Positions 12,858 to 26,913 of a stretch of 64,000 nt of DNA are shown here, piece after piece. A model generated the notes under the pieces. That model made no database searches and had not been told where the DNA came from. It worked only from the letters and a program-made list of their open reading frames with translations. Each line of letters starts with the position of its first letter. The first letter of the stretch is position 1. Where the stretch lies: assembly GCA_012295275.1 (NCBI GenBank), contig CM022676.1, forward strand, positions 11,643,160 through 11,707,159, read 5' to 3'. Source of the DNA: Chrysomallon squamiferum. Taxonomy: Eukaryota > Mollusca > Gastropoda > Neomphalida > Peltospiridae. A program made the position numbers and the translations under genes.

Positions 12858-12863
12858 TTTATT
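12858..12863 (-). promoter_or_regulatory. Candidate AATAAA poly(A) signal for the transmembrane isoform
   Basis: AATAAA on the minus strand about 460 bp past the stop codon. Such hexamers are frequent by chance in AT-rich DNA, so other downstream sites are equally possible. Confidence 0.25.
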
Positions 12864-13325
12864 TAGTTTTGTATACATAAATGTGTTATTACGATAATAA
12901 TATCATTGTAAGTCTGTTTGATTTAACAATTTGTGCTGTTTGAAAAGCTAAGCAACATGTGAAAAACAAATTTAAAATATAATTAAATATTTGTTTTTCA
13001 CTAATTTAAAAATAACAGTTTTTAAAAGTGCTTCTAAATAACATTTCAAAATAATAAAGCGATAAAAAAGAAAAAAGAATATAATTATAATAATAATAAT
13101 TTGAGAAATAAAAAGAATAATGTAAAATTTGTTGATGAATGCAAGCTGGACTTGGTCCCAATGGTTTCTATAATTTATCAGTTTAACAGAAGTGCAAAAT
13201 AAACCAGGTGTTGAGACCGCATGAAAGGATTTAACGCGTTACAACATTGTCGCATTGCACCATAAAATTTGAAGCCCATCAAGCAGCTGTCACACGCATT
13301 CTAAAAGAGACTCTTCCTGTACCCA

Positions 13326-13415
13326 TCATGCCTTGGGCTCATCACTTTCACCTTTGACCTCTGGGGTTTCAGTCAGAGGAGAGGTCTTAGGAGAAACTTC
13401 ATTTTGTTTCTCAAC
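13326..13415 (-). CDS. Exon: cytoplasmic tail, C-terminus and stop
   Basis: Acceptor TTTAAATTGCAG, phase 0. It encodes [20 protein letters not shown], then KGESDEPKA and TGA. The dipeptides SP, SP and TP fit MAP-kinase type sites; apCAM's transmembrane form is reported to be regulated by MAPK phosphorylation of its tail. Confidence 0.92.
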   Translation of the reverse strand, partial: VEKQNEVSPKTSPLTETPEVKGESDEPKA

Positions 13416-13470
13416 CTGCAATTTAAATATAAATAAAAATGTATTAAATAGACTGAGAGAGAGAGGGAGG

Positions 13471-13563
<93 letters not shown>

Positions 13564-14300
13564 AGGGAGAGGGAGAGGGAGAGGGTGTGTGTGTGTGTGT
13601 GTGTGTTTTAGTTAAGGTAAAATTATACCTGGTCAGTTTCAGTTGGTTGTTCTATCAACAAGTCTGTAGGTTTCTCTTCTTTGTCTTCAGGCTCTTTTTC
13701 TTCCATCTTCTCTTCTTCTTCAGCTTTACCACTGTAATAACAATAACAATAATAAATAAATAAATAAATAAATAGTGTTTTCTTATATTTTAAAAGAAAA
13801 ACTAATTTTGGGAAAAATAATAAATGAATTGTAATGAACTGTAAATGTCACTGTAATGAACTGTAAATACTACTGAAATAGAACTGTAAATACAACTGTA
13901 ATGAACTGTAAAAATTACTGAAATAGAACTGTAAATACGACTGTAATGAACTGTAAAAATTACTGAAATAGAACTGTAAATACAACTGTAATGAACTGTA
14001 AAAATTACTGAAACAGAACTGTAAATACGACTTAATGATCATAAAAATTACTGAAATAGAACTGTAAATACAACTGTAATAAACTGTAAATACAACTGTA
14101 ATGAACTGTAAACTCACGTTTCTTCGGGTGTGTCCTCTGATTCTATTTTCACTTCATCCTTGGCAAGCAGCGGCTCCTTCCTCTCACTGCAATCAGTTTG
14201 TAATATGTCATTTCATTGGTTGTTTTAACAATGCATTTTCTAACACGTTATTTCATTGGCTGTTGAATTAGTAACATAACAGCTCTTTGGTTATTTATCT

Positions 14301-14338
<38 letters not shown>

Positions 14339-14440
14339 TTTGCAATTTTATGATATTTATATAGAAATATGGTGGCTGAGGGTTACTGTATAGTTATTTT
14401 TTTTATTATTTCTGATTTGGTGGTATCCTCTGTTATATAA

Positions 14441-14504
<64 letters not shown>

Positions 14505-15010
14505 GTAAATTTGATACTGATCTATCAAAACTTCAAAATGTCAACATAACACAGTTATGATGAAAAAAACCCAGTGATTTCAAAGTTTGGTTAGAACTCA
14601 ATTTTAAGCAAAAAAAAAAAAAAAAAAAAAAATATAATAATAATAATAATAACTGGTTGCTATAGGCAACGTATTTTTAACAACACAATGACCCACCTGT
14701 CTCCTGCTTCCAACGCGGATGCAGCCCCACCCGCTTCTCCGCCCCCTCCACCTACTTTGTGCTGCAGGAACCAGATGATGCCAGTTTGTTTTGTGAAGTA
14801 CAGCGACACGTCAATGACAACAAACAAGATGATCAACACAGCAATGAGGATGCCGATGATCGCACCAGTAGCCAGACCTGCTTGTGCTGCATTGAAAATA
14901 GTGCTCAATGAAACGATTTACTGATCGCGCTGGTATCACTCCACGAAACAATATAGTTCTCTTAGCATCAAAATATTATTTTTTATTTTACGTTTATATT
15001 ATGGTAAAAA

Positions 15011-15048
<38 letters not shown>

Positions 15049-18000
15049 TATTAACATTTTACTAGCAATTTTAGAAACAAAAACAAAATTTTAAATAATA
15101 AATTTAAAACACGATATCACAATTCTGCAGTATCGTTCTCAGAACTAAAATGTATTTTTATTGTACTGATTAGTTTAATCAGATAAAACAATAAAAAAAA
15201 CGTTTTAATGAAAATTTTCTTTTTACATTAGCCTTCAGTAAATACGTCACAGTATTTAAAACAATGTATTAATAATAAAAAAGTTACGTCAGAGTTATGT
15301 GATATTAAAATTACATTGCAACAATATATTACTATGTAGCAGTGAATGGTTTATTACATTACACCGTTCTATAAACTAGTATAATAGCATTTTTGTTAAA
15401 TAATAATAATAATAATAATGAACTGCTTCTAGAGAATATTATATATCTACATTATAATATTAATATAACATACTGTAGGGAAGATCTTAAGTTCATAAAT
15501 TATAATAAATTAAAAAATAACTTTAATATATATATATATTTCATAATAAAAAATACATCTGATGAAAAATTAATTATAATTAAATGTATATATTTTCTTG
15601 TTATTATTAATCTTTTTAACAAAACCTTTAAATACAGAGAAATATTTGTTAATATTATTTTTTAACTTTAAGTTAATGTAATATAGAAATTAATATATAT
15701 ATCTATATATCTATATATGTTAAAAGACAACATGAATGACCATCATGCAAATAACACCAGAAAAACCAAATAACTAAAAACAAATTGAACAATAAAAACA
15801 ACAGAGTAAGCACAAAGTGACGAACACGAATGTACATATCTATGTGTGCTGATGTGTGTGTGTGTGTGTGTGTGGTTGTAAATAACTAAGTTTTAATAAA
15901 TAATAAATTCCAATTCAATCTGCAAACAACTAATAATAATAAACAAATATTTTAATATGATTCAGTTTGTAAGATAGGTGCAGGCAGGTACAAGACAAAA
16001 CAAAACAAGCAAACAACAAATAAACAAAGCACACATGGTTAGTTGTGTTTACCATTTCCCACACCCAACAAGCTCAAAGCAAAAACACAAACATGCATGT
16101 TTCAGATTTGACAGTTGTTTTATTCGGTTCAAGCAGCTTGTTTTGCATTGTTATGTAGCAAAATAAAAAATTATACAAATTGTTATTTTAACAAGCTTGG
16201 AAGCAGAAGTGGAGCTCTTCATTAGTTTTGTTTTTCTCTGCAGTATCTCATGCTTTCACTCTTACTGTGGCTGGGTATGTTTTAGCCTTTACTTTTGTTG
16301 GAGCAAAATAATAATAATAACAATAACAATAATAAATTAAATTAATTAATTAATAATAATAATAGCAATAATAATAGCAATAATAAAATAATAATAATAA
16401 TAATAATAACAATAAAAATAATAATAATAATAATAATAATAATTAGTAGTAGTAGTAGTAGTAGTAGTAGCAGCAGTAGTAATACCTACTGCATCATAAT
16501 GTTAGTAAAAACAGCTAAAATATATTTTTAAAGTAGCTCTCGTTGTTTTGTATTGCTTTTCTTTTGTTTCTTTTTGTTTTTTTGTTGTTGTTTCATTCAT
16601 GCTGGTTAGTGTGCCATGCTGACTGTTAAAAAAGCAGTCTTTGATGCATGTTTTATTTTATACTTTTAAACATTCCACTGAAAACGTTGATCTTCAAACA
16701 CACTAATGATGATGATAAACCCAACTTAAACTGAGATGTACGTGACATTGAATCATTTGTGAAAACTAATTTTTCTCCTGGCAATAATTATTGATTTTTG
16801 CAGACAATAGAACATTGCTTCCTTTGATGAACCAATCAAATGTGGTTAGATTAGGAAATATTCAAGCAAAGACATTTTTCGTGACAATTCTGACATTAAA
16901 AATATGTCACAGGTTGACAATAAAATAATATTCATGTCCACATACATAACTTTGGTCTGGTGATATAAACGTTCTCAGTTCAAAATGAATGTTTGACAAA
17001 TTTATTGTTTATCTGAATTATGGTGATCTTGAAACTACAAAATTCGTAATGAATGTTTTATTTTGTATTTTTTTGAATTATAATTTATTTATTTATTAAT
17101 TCTTCTTTTTACTTTTTGTTTGTTAGTAAATACTGATACAGTATATGTATAATCACAGATACATTAATCAGGAGTGGCTGAAAGTAATTTTGATATGAAA
17201 ATAAAACAAGCAGTGCTGAAATATAAGCAACAGCAGCACAGTATGTCTGTCCATGTGTGTGTGTGTGGACAAATATGTTGCCTGGAAGAACATACAAACA
17301 GACGTTCATTTTGTTAACAATGCTAATTCTGACAAACAAACAACAAAACATCGTTATCAATAAAATGTTTTTTTATGATTTTTCTTTTTTTTTTTAATTG
17401 GAACTGCAGACTAATGAGATTACACGAACATGAAAATGTTTTATTACCAGCAACTAAGCCTCAACACTCACAAACAACTACATTTTAATATCATAAGGCA
17501 AAAACTGTATTATGACTAGTGATAGTGCAAAAACAGAAAAAGAAATTTCTTTATATCTAATTTTACTGAGAATAAAAAAAAAAAAAAACAACATTTACAT
17601 ACATAATATATATGAATGTAAATATAAGTGTATACATAAAAAAAGTGAACTGATTTTCATAATAAAATTAAAGTTTGAAACAATTATTAACTGAATATAC
17701 AAATGCTTTCTTACTGAACTCTTAACACAAATTAATTCAACGCAATACAAACCTAAAGTTTAATTTCTTACCAAAGAATACAACAAAATAATTTTAAAAA
17801 AAAAAAATTCTAGTTAGATAAACTGTTCTACAAATTAGACTGACACTAAATAATATTTATTTTTCAAATGTTTCATGTCATTTGAACTATTAGAAATAAC
17901 AAATATATTTGTCTGTTATTTTAATTAAAATAAATTTTTACCTTTAAAGGTAAACCAATTTCTATTTTGGTTCAATGCCAAATGAATTTAATACAATGTT

Positions 18001-20516
18001 CACACATACACACAGAGATATTTCAATCTCTGAAGAAAGAAATGATAGTATTTGTGCCTTCAGCATTTATTTTTAAAAAATAATAAATTAAAAATGAAGT
18101 GGAAGTTTGGGAATACAGACAAGCTTTATTTATTTATTTATTTTTTTATTATTATTATTTTCTTCTTTCTATATTAACTTAAAAAATCTTCCAACATGAT
18201 ATTACCATTATATTTCAGAATTTATTACTATTATTATTATTATTATTAATCAAACTTTTACTTTTCATTACAATATACTTATCCTTTAATCTGCTGTTTA
18301 CTAATTTATCAAACTTCAGTAAAAATCACTGGTACTAATAATGAAAAGAAACACTAGAGAAACTAAGACCAGTCAAACGTTTGTTTTGTTCTCATACATT
18401 GTTAGACAGCACACACAACTAACTAGCCAACTACTCTACATAGCTCTTCACTATTGTACACGTCTAGTTCACACTGTACACTCAGTTCACATTAATGTAG
18501 TGTACAGTGGATTGTTTAGTTCACACTATCATATATGCAGATGTGTTCTGTTCACATTTATGTATTGAACAATGGAGCATTTAGTTCACATTATATTATA
18601 TGCAGATGTTTAGTTCACATTCAACTTACACTGTACACTATCAAGATCATTTCACATGATGTATATTGGTACATACAAGTAGTTTCGGTTCACATATTGT
18701 ACAGTATTGTACACAAAGTTTTACTGACACAATATACACATGATACTGCACGCAGCTATTTAGTTCACATTGTACATTCAGATGAATGTATATGCTTCAC
18801 CTTGAAAAAGAAATTTTAAGTTCTAGTTTCAGATTATTTTTGAGAGAGTAGTATTATTGTCCACACAAGTAGACACAAGCTCATTACTAACACCTATGTG
18901 TGATGTATTTGACACAAATGTTAAGCACAAATCACGTACTACAAAGTGTTAGGCTAGAATAATACATGTATGTAATAGATTCTGCATTTACATGACAAAA
19001 GAAAATAAATGCTGCCAAGAAAGCAATACATTTTCAAAATGATTTCAAAATGTCCAACTTGTGATGTTTTCAATAAGAAAAACAACTACAGAGTCAAATT
19101 GAAACTGGGTTGAAATTATATCAAATTTATTAATTTTGAATAATCCTAAGATTATAAATATACCTATATTACTTTTCTTTATTTTATATATGTAACTACT
19201 ATGAGAGATTTTCTATCATTATTTTTTCTCTGCTGCTACAATTCTGTCAAACCTATCAAATACTTAATTTTAAATTTACTCAACTTTAGTCAATGCATTT
19301 TTCTAAAAAAAATTCTAATTTTCTATTTAACTTACTCTTAAAAAGAACATTTTGACTGCAAACTTTGCATAGATGGGAAAGAAAGAGACAGGTTATTAAT
19401 TTAACATAGAACAGCTTCATTACTCAGTATGTAATATCCTCCACTTAAGATTTATCATTTTTAACTAATTATTCTTCTTCTTACTGTTACTATTATTATT
19501 ACTATTGTTATTATTATTATTATACGTTATCAAATTTATTGTGTGTAAAAACTGTTCAATCTGTATCTAATATTTTAAATCAATATTTAGTTTGCTTTCA
19601 CAGTCGGTGAAAGTAAGAAAGTGTTTTCTCTTTCATTATTGTCTGAACACACACATTTATTTACAGTCTGGAACAGAAGAAAAACCACTGCTACAAAGTA
19701 CAGTACAAATATGGTAATCTTCAAAGAACAAAAAGTGAGCTAAGAGAAAACGAAACACCAAAGTTGAGCATTCTATCAATAATACGAGACAGCACACACC
19801 AACACTGTAATATACAAAAGCAATGCCATGGAAACAGCATAAGCTAATCAGTGAAATCAGCAGTATTGTTACTCAATTTCCCTGATTTTAATCATTGCAA
19901 ATAGTCTACACACGTACGGCCATAAAGAGTTGTTTCCCATGTCATGAATTATCTCCCTCTTTTTATGACATAATATTTGTAAAGATCTGTTTTTCAGCTA
20001 AAACAGTCATCACAAATGCTGCTACAGCTGTATCCAAAAAAGAATAAACATTTTTCTTTTTCAGTTTCTTTAAAAAAATCAAATAAATTAAAATATAATA
20101 AAATTAGAAATAAAAGATGAAAAATCTATCAATGCATTCATTAAAAAATAAAGGGTTGGCTTTTCTATTGTAAAATCTTAATCCTTATTTCTCTATCATC
20201 ATCATTTACATATCAAATTCAATTAGAATGGGAAGGGAGGTAACTGCAGTTAAAGGATGGGTAGACAGTATAAACTGCTAAAACACAAGTTAGAGGGAGA
20301 TAACTGATTTTAAACGAGAAGGGAGGTGATCTGTTTTAACATCATAAGGGAGACAGCTAATATTTCAAGCATCAGTAAGGAAAGATAACTACAGTTTTAG
20401 AATGAAAAGGGAGATAAATCAGTTTGTGCACACGTCAGTTACTTTGTATTACATTAGAAGCTGTTTTAATAAACAGATATAACAAATGTTCTACAATAAT
20501 AATAAAATAATAATAA

Positions 20517-20555
<39 letters not shown>

Positions 20556-23500
20556 CTGAATGAGATAAATCAGTGTACAGATTTACTAACATAACTTACT
20601 ATTTCAAACATGGAATGTAGCCAATATGTACATCACAGAAATAAACAACACGAAACAAAACTTCAGACAGTCCTACAATTTAAACTAACCCTCAAGTCTA
20701 GTTCCAGGATCTTCTGCCTATCCTACTCCTACAAAACAGCAAGTTCGTTGTCTAAATCAAGTAACTAGAAAACCCCACTAAAACTAGCCCTTCGCACCAA
20801 TCTGCTAGTCTTGAAAACCCAGTGTAGTTAGATTACTTCTCTGATTTACATTTACTTTAATAAAGTCTTATAGGTACTACAAATAAATTTATCCAAGAAT
20901 GCATTTCCTACAATTTTGTATCCTTGAACTACAGTTTAAGCTCTACAAATCAATTTATATTCAGAACGAAAGCTCTCCAGATCAAATTGGTACCTAATGA
21001 AGTCTACAAGCAACTATTTCAACTATCAGAAATAAAAAATAAAAAATTTAAATTGTTTTTGCTCAGATGAGTACAAAGGCAGACTTGAACCTACTGACTC
21101 CTGACATTTAGCTCAGGTTTCAGACTTTGTCAGTTGGGAAACAAGCCCAGTAGCATCGACAGACAGACCAGTGACTACACAGCACAAACTACAGCAACGG
21201 CGACGTGACTACGAACAAAGCAGTCACAGGATGAGATGATGAAATGGAATCATAAATGACCAACGTAATAAAAAATCAAAAAATCATTCACAACACAGAA
21301 GACAACACTTAAAAAAGAAGATATTTCAGGTTAAAGTTGTTATTGTACTTGTGTTGTTAATGACAGTTAAAATGATGTTTACGTCTGTAACCAAGATGGT
21401 TACAAGTCTTTTTAAAATACATGTTACATACTGTTTTACCTTAAAGCAGACATCTTCAACTACAACAGCGTGAAGTTTATAGGTTTGTATTTTACTTTTT
21501 GTTCTTTACTAAAATGATTTCAAAATCATTCTAATAGTTTTCATTATTATATCATCTTTTTTTCTCTTAAATTTCAATTTTAATAAGCTTTCTAAAAACT
21601 AATAATAAAATGGTATCACACTGCCATTTTCTATTAGTTTATACTTAATTAAGTTATATTGTCAGTTTTAATTAACTTACACAGTCAACATTAATTACAG
21701 TATCAGTATGAAATTATACTGTCAGTTTTAATTAAGATACATTCAACACTAATTAAATTAGTGTATCTGACGTCAATTAATTCCATTGATTTGTGCTGTA
21801 GTCTGGTTAATTAGGTAACACAAATAATACCGTTATTTATACAGTAACACAAAGCAAATGTTTTAAACACACAAACATTTAACACAACATCTATTTGTTT
21901 TTATACATAATATGCACTCTAATTGGTTTTATTAAAACATGAATTAAAAAAAAAAAGAAACTCAATTTAAACCTGATTTCTTTTCAATTTGCATCAAATT
22001 CTGATTAAAACAAATAAGAACTGAATTTGTAAAAACGGAGATGAAATATTTGTGTTTATAAAATCAAAGGTGAAATGATAATTTGTACATTTTTTTTTTT
22101 TTTTTTTGATTTGTAAAACTGAACGCACATGAAGTGTATCTTTACCAAGCTAAGTAAATACATATAAAAAAAAATTTGATTAGTTTTCATTAATTAATAA
22201 AAAAAATAAAAAAAATAATAAAGAAATATTTCTCTGAAGCACAAAAATCATAAAATAGAAGAAAAGAAATATAGCGCAAAATCTCGCAAAAGCCTGAATT
22301 AATGGAAATTCAAGTTTTTTTTCAATGATCAAAAGTTTCTATCAAAAGTAAAAATATCATACAAGACAAAATAATACTCCAAAAGTATTATGCTAAATAA
22401 AATATGATTGTAGCTGATTATACAAGAAAACTATTGTAACGACCATATACTGTATGTGCATAGTATTCTTGTGTACCTTCTATTGTATACAACAGTTTTC
22501 TGATGGTACAACTGCTGTATTATTAAATTTAATGACTATTATGTATTGTTCACACTGTTAAACTGGTCAGTTTTAACAATTTACTTACTCTATTGCTATA
22601 TATTGTATGATTTTGTACAATACAGCAGAAAAATGTATTTTATAACTTAGCCCAACTTTATATATTGTATGAATTTTGTACAATACTGTACTTTAAAAAA
22701 AATATATATTGTTATGTCTATATAATGTTGTTCATAACATCATATTAAATAACTGCCAAAAATTGCACTTCTAATTTTGCAGACAATTAATTACATAAAG
22801 CAAAGAATTGTATTTGTGTAACTAGTGTGTATCTGTATTGTATAAAACTGTGCATTCTTTAACACTGAATTATAAAACAGTGTATTGTATAATTGTATTT
22901 TATTATTTTTGTGATAAATTCAAAATGAATTATATTAATATCAAATATCGTGAAAACTGTTACTTAATTCAAATTGTGCATTCTTTAACACTGTATTATA
23001 AAACCGTGTATTGTATAATTGTATTTTATTGATTCTTTTTGTGACAAATTCAAAATGAATTATATTAATATCAAATATCGTGAAAACTGTTACTTAATTA
23101 CTTCGCTCACAACCAATGTATACTTACAGATTTTGTGATGTGAAAAAAGAAAACATCCAAAAAATAAAAATAAATAAATTTCTAAATAATACGAAATTAT
23201 AAAATACTTTCCAAACAATTCATATAAACCCGAAAAAGTGTAAAAATTTAAAAATGTCTGTTTTTATGGTTTTTTTTCTCTGAATTCACACTTTTAGATA
23301 AACTGAATTTTTACTGCAGCTGAACATTTTGGTCAGTATGTTTATTTTATTTACTGAAGTTATTTCACCTGTTATGTATAATTTAAAATTATTAGCATTT
23401 GGATTAATATGTTTTTTTTTTTTTAAATTTTAGATATTATCTTTCATTTAAATTGCTGGAATGAATTAGTGTTATTGTGACCAACAAGATTAACTGTAAC

Positions 23501-24576
23501 CATACAAAAAGAAGAAGACAAAGAAAAAAAAATGTCTTCATCATTTTCTGTTTCTTTCCTCTTAATTTAAACAAAACAAAATTTACATCAAAAAATTCAG
23601 ATTTCCTGCTTCAGATCAAACTACTGAGAAAAAAATAATTAAAATTCTCAAAAACGTTAAACTTTTTACAACCAAACAGTTACATGTATCAAATTCAAAT
23701 AACACAAAACTTTTCAAATTGTAAAAACATTCACAAAAAAACAAAAACAACAAAAATAAGTTGCCATTCTTTACAAGTGAAGATCATCACCTGATTGCAA
23801 AAATTCAAAGTAAATTTAAGAAAAAGAAATTATAAAAAACACTTACAAAATCTTTCTCAATGAACAAAGTTAACATCCACCAAAATTTTTGTCTGACGTC
23901 AAACAATTTAAAAAAAAAAAATTAAAAACACAACATTTTTTTTTATCTGATATTCACAAAAAGTTCTTCAATCAAAAAAAAAAAAAAAAACATTCACAAA
24001 ATGTTTTTTTGATGTAAGAGCATCTCACAAAGTCTTGTAAACTGTGTTGTACTGAACAAGCCGGGGTGGAGTGGAATGTCACAATGTAAATGTTTTAACG
24101 CTGTACAACCAAGCTGTCATTTGCACACACGAAGAGCACTCTTCAGAAGGGAGGTAGATCTAGCGGGGTCACCAGTAGAGGGCGCTCAAGCATGCTGACA
24201 GAACTAGGGACGTCATGGCGTACACACTGACGTGGACTGAAGCAATGCCCCCATCCCCAACCTCGCCAACTGAAAAGAGGCAAAAAAAAAAAAAAAAAAA
24301 AAAAGTTTGTGAGTAGCAGATATTGGCAGGCGAGATCAAACAAAACGAGAAAAAGAACGTGCAAGGTGACCAATCACAAACAGGGTTACAAAGTTTTAAA
24401 TAGAAACCAATCAAAAATAGGGTTACAAAGTCTTAAAGAGAAATCAATAACGTTAAACAAATACGTCGTTTTCACTGGCCTTAAATATGAATTAACTCTT
24501 TTTATTCTTCTTTCTTTTAATTTATTTTTATTTTCTTGCTCCTCTTCAATCCAAATTCAAAACTGGGATATTATTT

Positions 24577-24610
<34 letters not shown>

Positions 24611-26882
24611 CTATATTTCTTTATCATCATCATCATCATCATCACCATCATCATCAATTTTTTTTTCTTTAGGTCTCTATCAACATTCCAGTGTACTATG
24701 TTTATTTTTATTCTCTAACTGTAAGATGAAAAATCAAAGAAAAAGAAAATTAATTTCAATGTGCCGAACTTAGTTAATTACAAGCAAAAGTTTACATAAT
24801 TGTCAAGCTGAATGTGATTGGGTACTGGTTAAAAGCAAATGAGTGAAAAAAAGTAATAATAATAATAATAAAAAACTGAAAAATACGCCACAATGATCAC
24901 ATATGGTAATGTATGCAGCAGCATGTACATAAATACTTGTGTGACAAGCAACACTATTTTAATATTAAAAAAAAAAAAAGTGTTTAAAACTTCTTTTGTG
25001 ATTGCTAGTGTTAGTGAAACTTCCAGCTGTACAAAACAAGCTCTCTCCCATCTGAAAACTACTTTGACCATCTTCCAGTGTTAACTACAGAAACTTTCTC
25101 ACATTATAAATATTAATGTTTAAACTATTTAATAGCATTTTCAGTGACTGCACATAATAAATTTATCTTAACAGAGTACACAGTACCAGCGTGCTTTGAC
25201 TTCAGCTACAGATTTTAGTTTAAAAAGCTGTGTAGCTGTATAAATCTACACTAGATCACATTAAGTCCATTGAGACAAAATTAACAATAATAACAAATAA
25301 ACAAAACAACATATTTAAATTTCAAAAATTTTAAACTTCAAATAATCTGTGTTCCATTTGAACAGTTATAAAAAATTTAATATTTACCTCACAAAATAAA
25401 CAAAAATAATGAAAATATTAAATACAGAAGTAGCCAATAGTCTTTTTCCATAATTATGTTTTTTGTTCTTAAAAAATAAATTATTTTAATTCACATTAAC
25501 AAAAATCTTAGCATTTGTAATATTCTTCTGAGATATTAACCCAAAAACAGTATTATTAGTAGTAGTTTTTTTATGAACATTTTGGAAAAAAATAAATCAA
25601 AATCAAAAGAAAACGTATAATCAGTATCAATTACAATATTATTATACATAAAATATTTATCTTTGAATCATATATATATATATATATAAATAAATAAATA
25701 AAAATATAAATAAAAATAAATAAATAAAGGACTGCCCAGTCTGAAGGAAAGGAATGACATTTATTCTCTTACCAATAAATCATTTATCAAGCTGTTCAGT
25801 TAAAATAGAAAACAACATTAGAATTATAAATCCAACTTGCTTAAAATATTTAAATAAAACATATTATCTGAGTGTGTCTTGACATTTGGCTATGAGAAAA
25901 ATACAAACTGATTATTACTATCAATTTACTTTTCATCAAGGAAAATTAATTCACCTACCTCAGATGTGGATTCATAGTAATGAATATTTACAAAGCAGAA
26001 GCAATTTTTTTTTTCAAAATTAATAAAAGCTTGAATATTAGCTTGTTCTTTATAGGTGCCTAATTAAATAAAACTCTGTTAATAAATAACACTGAAGCTA
26101 TGTATATGCACTGTTCATGAAACAAACACATGCAGAGTGACAAACAAAATCATGCAAACATCATGCCAACTAAACTGAACAAAACTAAAATGCTGGAAGA
26201 AGAGTTCTCAGTGGGCAGATAACTCCAGCATGCAAGGATTAAATCAAGTTGGTTGTACAGGTTAAAAACAGATGAATGATTCGATGAGAATGAAAACAAG
26301 TTTTTAAAATATTAATCTTTGTTCAGTGATAAAAACAAGTGTTTCAGTATTTGCAAATTATTTTACAACACTGACACAGACTCCTCCTACTCATGTTCAA
26401 CCAGACTCCACCCATATACATGTCAATCACTGTCAATATTATATTCCTGCCTACACACTATAAACACCACCCACTTTCATTTCAGCGAAATGTAAAACTG
26501 ATGGATGAAATGTGTAACCATGTAAAAATACATTTAAAGACATGAATAAATGAATAAAATTTCTAACCATGTAAAAAAACATTAAGATGTTATGTAATGA
26601 ATGAAATATGAAAGTAAAATGTACCCAGTGAAATGAGTAGATATGGTGAATAAATTGTATAAATGTATGAAAATATTACATGATAATGTTTATGTACAAC
26701 TACACACGTTGAAATGAATGTGAAATACACAGCTAATAACCTTAATATAACTTAATGTGAAAATAACATGTTAATGCTTAGCAGTTTTTCAGTAATAAAT
26801 TGTAACTTGTGTAAGTGTAAAGAGATGAATGTTAATTAACACGAGAGAGGAGAAACAGAAAGAGAAATCTGCCTGCCTGCAA

Positions 26883-26913
<31 letters not shown>

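Larger units (their letters stand above)
14890..24168. other. Large intron portion between the GPI and transmembrane exons
   Basis: About 9.3 kb of AT-rich intron. Apart from the listed repeats I find no exon with matching phase and convincing splice sites on the minus strand, and no gene on the plus strand. Confidence 0.7.

Noticed and set aside
13848-14117. 89-codon minus-strand frame with repeated [15 protein letters not shown]
   Set aside because: It is the periodic reading of a tandem array in an intron directly after the donor of a tail exon; splicing and homology both place it outside the coding sequence.
20592-20660. Good donor GTAAGTTATG with an open upstream frame
   Set aside because: No usable acceptor gives phase 1 on both sides; phases do not match the neighbouring exons.
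21040-21220. tRNA-like B-box GGTTCAAGTCTGCC, considered as a tRNA or SINE head
   Set aside because: No A-box at proper spacing and no cloverleaf could be folded by eye.
23128-23181. 54-nt phase-1 symmetric exon-like segment with a strong donor (GTAAGTAT)
   Set aside because: The sequence is nearly all polypyrimidine and would encode a Phe/Leu-rich peptide; the good donor is probably chance in AT-rich intron.
24309-24773. 154-codon plus-strand frame opposite the GPI exon region
   Set aside because: Low-complexity translation of T runs and ATC repeats; no homology motif.
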